Shown: positions 61,035 through 64,000 of the stretch, piece after piece
Position numbering within the stretch: position 1 is the first letter of the stretch
Layout: the number at the start of each line of letters is the position of its first letter
Assembly (NCBI RefSeq): GCF_028994775.1
Contig: NZ_JAJQMN010000006.1
Span: forward strand, 354,282 to 418,281
DNA length: 64,000 bases
DNA from: Promicromonospora iranensis
GTDB taxonomy: Bacteria; Actinomycetota; Actinomycetes; Actinomycetales; Cellulomonadaceae
Reading direction: 5' to 3'
Notes under the pieces: model-generated
The model's database searches: none
What the model saw: the letters and a program-made list of their open reading frames with translations, nothing else
What the model was told of the DNA's origin: nothing
Position numbers and translations under genes: made by a program

Positions 61035-63491
61035 TCACTTCTGCTTGAACTTCACGACCTTGGTCTCGGGGTCGTAGTCGTAGCTGCCGCTGAAGCCCCA
61101 GTTGATCCAGCCGCCGTCGCCCTTGTTCTTGACCGTGCCGGAGTTCATGGCGATCACGTCCATGCCGTCGACGGTGGCCAGGTGCACGAACCCGAACAGG
61201 TTGCTGAAGGAGAACTTCTCGAAGTCCTTGACGACCAGGATGTTCTTGTCAGGGAACGCCTTGCCGTACTCGTCCAGCAGGGAGCGCACCCGCTCGGCAC
61301 GGTCGCCGGGCACGTCGCCGCCGTAGTCGGTGCCGGGGTAGGTGCCCTCGGTGTACATCGGCGACTCGTTGTCCACGTACTGCGCACCGGTGTCATGCCG
61401 GGAGTCGACGCGGCTGGTGGGCGGGTCGGAGAAGGAGTTGCTGTAGTAGCCGTCGGGCATCTTGAAGTCCTTCGCCCGGCACTGCGGAGCGGGGGACGTG
61501 GTCTGCCTGTTGCCGTCGACGTCGGTCACCTCGAACGACGACTCCGACAGCGTGCGGTTCTCGTCGACCGTCGTCCAGTCGACCTTGAACAGGTCCAGGC
61601 CCTGCCACTTGAGGCCGGCCCCGCCGCTCGCGGTGACCCGGTCCACGTCATAGGTGAGCTCGCGGACGTTGGCGTAGTCCTCGGCGACCTCGTACAGCTC
61701 GCCGCCCGCCTCGTCCTCGCCGTTGATCTCGACGTCACCCTTGATGAGGTTGCCCTCGCGGTCGCGGGGGAACATCCGGTCGATCTTGGAGCCGAGCTTT
61801 TCGCGAAGCTCCGGGTACTGGTTGAAGTCGATGATCAGCTCGCGCCTGGAGGCCGTGCCCTCCTCCCCCTGGTTGCTGTACCCGCCGGTGAGCTTGAAGC
61901 CGTAGGGCAGCACGACGTCGACGTCGACGCCGGCCTTGTAGAGGGTCTTCAGCACCTGGTCGTCCATGGCGATGATGAGGCGGGACAGCTCGCCGTCCTT
62001 GTTCCACAGCACCGAGGTGCTGGTGGTGCCCCTCCACTCGGCGCCGACCTGCCCCTTACCCTTGCCCGCGCCGTTGCTGTTCTTGGTGAACGGCTGCTTG
62101 CCGGACAGCTCGGCGCCGATCAGGAACCCGCCGATGTCCGACGACGTGTAGGTCGCCTGCCGGCTGCCGTCGGACCACCGCCTGTCCTCGATCTGGACCT
62201 CGCCCTCGTAGCCGCCCTCGACCTGCCCCTTCAGCGAGGTAGCGCCGGTCTGCGGACCCCATTTCAGACCGCCCTTGAGCTTCACCTTCCTGATGTCGCT
62301 GTCGGCCTCGGCCAGCTCGTGGTGCTCGGGCTCCTGGCCCCGGAGCTCCTCGGCCTGCTCAAAGTAGGGGTTCTTGCCACAGCCGCCGGTCCACTGCTGC
62401 ATCGCTCCGGAGCAGCTGTTCATCTTGCCGTTGACGTCGTCGTACTTCTTGTACCAGTCGATCCAGTCCTGGGCCTTCTGCATGTCCGTGAACTCGTAGG
62501 TCTTGTCCTTCGAGTAGCCCGTGATGCCGGCGATGTCGAACGCCACGGGCGTGCCGCCCACGTCGCTCCCGCTGACCCCGGCCCCCATCTCGACACCGCG
62601 CAGGACGTGGATGCGGATGCGCCCGTCGCCGAGCTTCTCGATCAGGGTGCCGTTGTTGTTGCCCCATCGGAAGAAGAGGAACTGGATGTTCTCGCTCTCC
62701 ACGTGACCAGTCGCCTCAACCACGCACGGCGGCTCCATGCTGGTGTAGCGCGTGGTGATGCAGTTGGCCAGCTCGCCCGAGCGGGCCGCGCGCTCCTTGC
62801 CGGGCGCGGCGTCCTCGTAGGCCTTCCACTCCTTCTCGCAGCCCTTGGGCACGGGCAGCTCGCGGCAGCCCACCTGCACCTTGGGCGGTGCGTCCTCGTC
62901 GAACTCCCCGCTGGTCGGCATGGCGTTGGCGCAGCTCTTGTCGTTCGGGTCGTCCTTCGGCCCGCCGCGGCCGTCGAGCACGCAGTCGACGAAGTCCTGG
63001 ATCTCGCTCCCCCGGTACACCTGGTTGCCGGCACCACGCTCGGCGTGGCCCTCAGGCAGGTTCTCCGTGAAGCAGTTGGTCGGGCCGGGGTACCAGACGC
63101 AGTTGATCTGCACCACGGAGGTGTCCGAGTCCGAGTCGGGGTTGTCCACCACGTCGAAGGTGACGTCGGTCTTGCAGTCGCCCGACGGCGGGCTGAACCC
63201 GTCACCCGGCGTGTCGCCACCACCGGGGCCGTCGGGCGCGCCAACCACCTCGCCGCAGGGCATCGCCCCCTCCTCCTTGATGATGGGGTCGACCGCGCAC
63301 AGCAGCTGGTCCCTGACGTCCGCCGCGACCGGCGTCGCCGCGGCGAACACGACGCCGACCACGAGCAGGAGCAGACCGATGACGGCCACGTACTCGGTCA
63401 TCGCCTGCCCGGCCTCGCCGTCACGGCGCGGCCGGGCAGAGCGCGGCGTCAACGTGCCGCGACGGCGGGTCCGGGGGTCGATGCTGGTCAC
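61035..63491 (-). CDS. Giant TadE/Flp-type pilin-like protein of unknown function
   Basis: An 818-residue protein. A basic leader (RTRRRGTLTPRSARPRRDG) is followed by EAGQAMTEYVAVIGLLLLVVGVVFAAAT, the class IVb pilin/TadE pattern with a conserved Glu. All else is predicted outside the cell. Residues about 60-400 hold about 13 Cys, so several disulfides are likely. Residues about 400-600 are Gly-rich with alternating polar strands (VKLKGGLKWG; GGYEGEVQIEDRRW; GAEWRGTTSTSVLW). The last 90 residues form a distinct acidic-aromatic end (DRAERVRSLLDEYGKAFPDKNILVVKDF). GTG start. I recognise no domain beyond the anchor. It lies next to the Tad locus and could be a pilus-tip protein, adhesin or pilus-delivered effector. 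Confidence 0.8.
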   Translation of the reverse strand: MTSIDPRTRRRGTLTPRSARPRRDGEAGQAMTEYVAVIGLLLLVVGVVFAAATPVAADVRDQLLCAVDPIIKEEGAMPCGEVVGAPDGPGGGDTPGDGFSPPSGDCKTDVTFDVVDNPDSDSDTSVVQINCVWYPGPTNCFTENLPEGHAERGAGNQVYRGSEIQDFVDCVLDGRGGPKDDPNDKSCANAMPTSGEFDEDAPPKVQVGCRELPVPKGCEKEWKAYEDAAPGKERAARSGELANCITTRYTSMEPPCVVEATGHVESENIQFLFFRWGNNNGTLIEKLGDGRIRIHVLRGVEMGAGVSGSDVGGTPVAFDIAGITGYSKDKTYEFTDMQKAQDWIDWYKKYDDVNGKMNSCSGAMQQWTGGCGKNPYFEQAEELRGQEPEHHELAEADSDIRKVKLKGGLKWGPQTGATSLKGQVEGGYEGEVQIEDRRWSDGSRQATYTSSDIGGFLIGAELSGKQPFTKNSNGAGKGKGQVGAEWRGTTSTSVLWNKDGELSRLIIAMDDQVLKTLYKAGVDVDVVLPYGFKLTGGYSNQGEEGTASRRELIIDFNQYPELREKLGSKIDRMFPRDREGNLIKGDVEINGEDEAGGELYEVAEDYANVRELTYDVDRVTASGGAGLKWQGLDLFKVDWTTVDENRTLSESSFEVTDVDGNRQTTSPAPQCRAKDFKMPDGYYSNSFSDPPTSRVDSRHDTGAQYVDNESPMYTEGTYPGTDYGGDVPGDRAERVRSLLDEYGKAFPDKNILVVKDFEKFSFSNLFGFVHLATVDGMDVIAMNSGTVKNKGDGGWINWGFSGSYDYDPETKVVKFKQK

Positions 63492-63563
63492 CCAGCCAAC
63501 CTAGAGAGCGACGCCGCAGGCCACGACGGCCCAGCGACCCAACTGTGCACCCAAGGCGAGTGG
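63484..63563 (-). repeat. Duplicated leader sequence, copy 2 (upstream of the 818-residue gene)
   Basis: Covers the first codons and about 72 bp upstream of the 818-residue gene on the minus strand. It is nearly identical to 60904-60983. It presumably carries the promoter or ribosome binding region (TAGGTTGGC before the GTG). Confidence 0.75.
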
Positions 63564-63854
63564 GCCCTCGGACCTGTTCGGACCCGCCTGCGCCGGCGTC
63601 CCGCGCAATATCACGGGCGAGCCCGGGCCACCTCCTCGCGCTGAGAGTGGGAGCACGTACCGCTCTTTCGTATGCTGAGCACGCCGTGTCAGGCGCACAG
63701 GATTGCATTCAGGGGCAATCCGGATAAATGCCGCGCGGGCAATAGATGCCTATGTCCTTTATGCCCGGACGGCCACGTCTCCTGGCCACGGCTCTTCGGG
63801 TGATCTCCAGAAGGAAAGCACGCAAGCGTGCGCAACAGAGGGAGGGAGGGCCGC
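63564..63854. promoter_or_regulatory. AT-richer divergent promoter region
   Basis: The gap between the 818-residue gene and the sigma-like gene spans 363 bp. From about 63660 it is markedly less GC-rich, with TATGCT and ATAAATG stretches. A hairpin GGATTGC/GCAATCC is at 63700-63721, and a weaker CGGGCA/TGCCCG pair follows. I could not match it to a riboswitch class. Confidence 0.45.
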
Positions 63855-64000
63855 GTGACCACCATCGGGGGCCAGGACGCCGACGACTGGGTCGTGCATC
63901 GGCCCAACGTCGTGCGTTCGGTCGCTGCCCGCGTCCCCGGGATCGACGCCGAGGAAGCCACCAGCCGAGCGCTGGAGAAGATGGTCCGCATCGTGTCCAC
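63855..64000 (+). CDS. Probable sigma-70 family sigma factor (3' end outside window)
   Basis: The first 48 codons of a gene starting GTG at 63855 behind GGAGGGAGGG. The product begins VTTIGGQDADDWVVHRPNVV and continues RSVAARVPGIDAEEATSRALEKMVRIVS. This pattern of helices resembles sigma region 2.1-2.2 of sigma-70 family or ECF-like proteins. Too short to be sure. It is divergent from the 818-residue pilin-like gene, across an AT-richer promoter region, and could regulate it. Confidence 0.45.
   Translation, partial: MTTIGGQDADDWVVHRPNVVRSVAARVPGIDAEEATSRALEKMVRIVS

Noticed and set aside
63660..63800. Possible c-di-GMP or other riboswitch ahead of the sigma-like gene
   Set aside because: The conserved GEMM core blocks are absent; only simple hairpins were found.
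1..64000. CRISPR arrays, transposase genes, integrases or prophage genes
   Set aside because: No regularly spaced direct repeats with unique spacers and no recognisable recombinase or phage protein were seen.

Overview
The window is a stretch of GC-rich (roughly 70% or more) actinobacterial chromosome. The clpX-clpP2-clpP1-tig order, an FbiC-type protein, a c-di-AMP riboswitch ahead of an NlpC/P60 hydrolase, a Balon-like hibernation factor and a secreted GH5 cellulase together suggest Actinomycetota, most likely Micrococcales and perhaps Promicromonosporaceae. The family assignment is inference from gene content. No rRNA, tRNA, transposase, prophage or CRISPR array was found.

Layout. 1-4.8 kb: end of an ABC exporter with a degenerate ATPase site, then valS of the archaeal-like class, closed by a strong bidirectional hairpin. 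5-9.4 kb: a DUF1877 protein, an AT-richer patch with two hairpins, a Balon/Rv2629-type hibernation factor, chorismate mutase and a long-chain acyl-CoA synthetase. 9.5-14.1 kb: proteostasis block clpX, clpP2, clpP1 and tig, with a candidate ClgR box. 14.3-22 kb: a sugar ABC importer lacking its ATPase, and a divergent complete branched-chain amino acid importer with a livM-livG fusion. 22-27.4 kb: GH5 cellulase, an FbiC-like protein whose CofH half lacks its iron-sulfur cysteines, and a coupled Baeyer-Villiger monooxygenase. 27.4-31.6 kb: serine beta-lactamase-like hydrolase, histidine kinase and response regulator in one operon. 31.8-38.5 kb: a hydroxyproline-type pair, an FAD oxidoreductase, riboswitch plus NlpC/P60, NCS1 permease plus isochorismatase-family hydrolase. 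38.7-44.5 kb: a four-carbon sugar acid (threonate-type) catabolic cluster with lactonase, GntP permease, kinase, PdxA2 and DeoR regulator. 44.7-49 kb: two exported alpha/beta hydrolases, a glycosyltransferase and a MerR regulator whose start codon lies in a perfect palindrome.

49-60.3 kb is a Tad (Flp-type) pilus locus on the minus strand. In transcription order it encodes a zinc-ribbon protein, CpaB-like SAF protein, a CpaE-TadE fusion, TadE, TadA, TadB, TadC, histidine kinase, response regulator, a Flp-like pilin, an OmpA-family lipoprotein and a TadG-like protein. Beyond a divergent DUF192 gene lies an unrecognised 818-residue protein with a TadE/Flp-like N-terminus. A leader of about 80 bp occurs both in front of this gene and again just beyond its 3' end, which suggests a lost tandem paralogue.

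The best candidates for new biology are this 818-residue Tad-anchored protein with its duplicated leader, the FbiC-like protein missing the CofH cluster motif and carrying a palindromic insertion in its linker, the pair of 117-bp MITE-like repeats, and the CpaE-TadE fusion.
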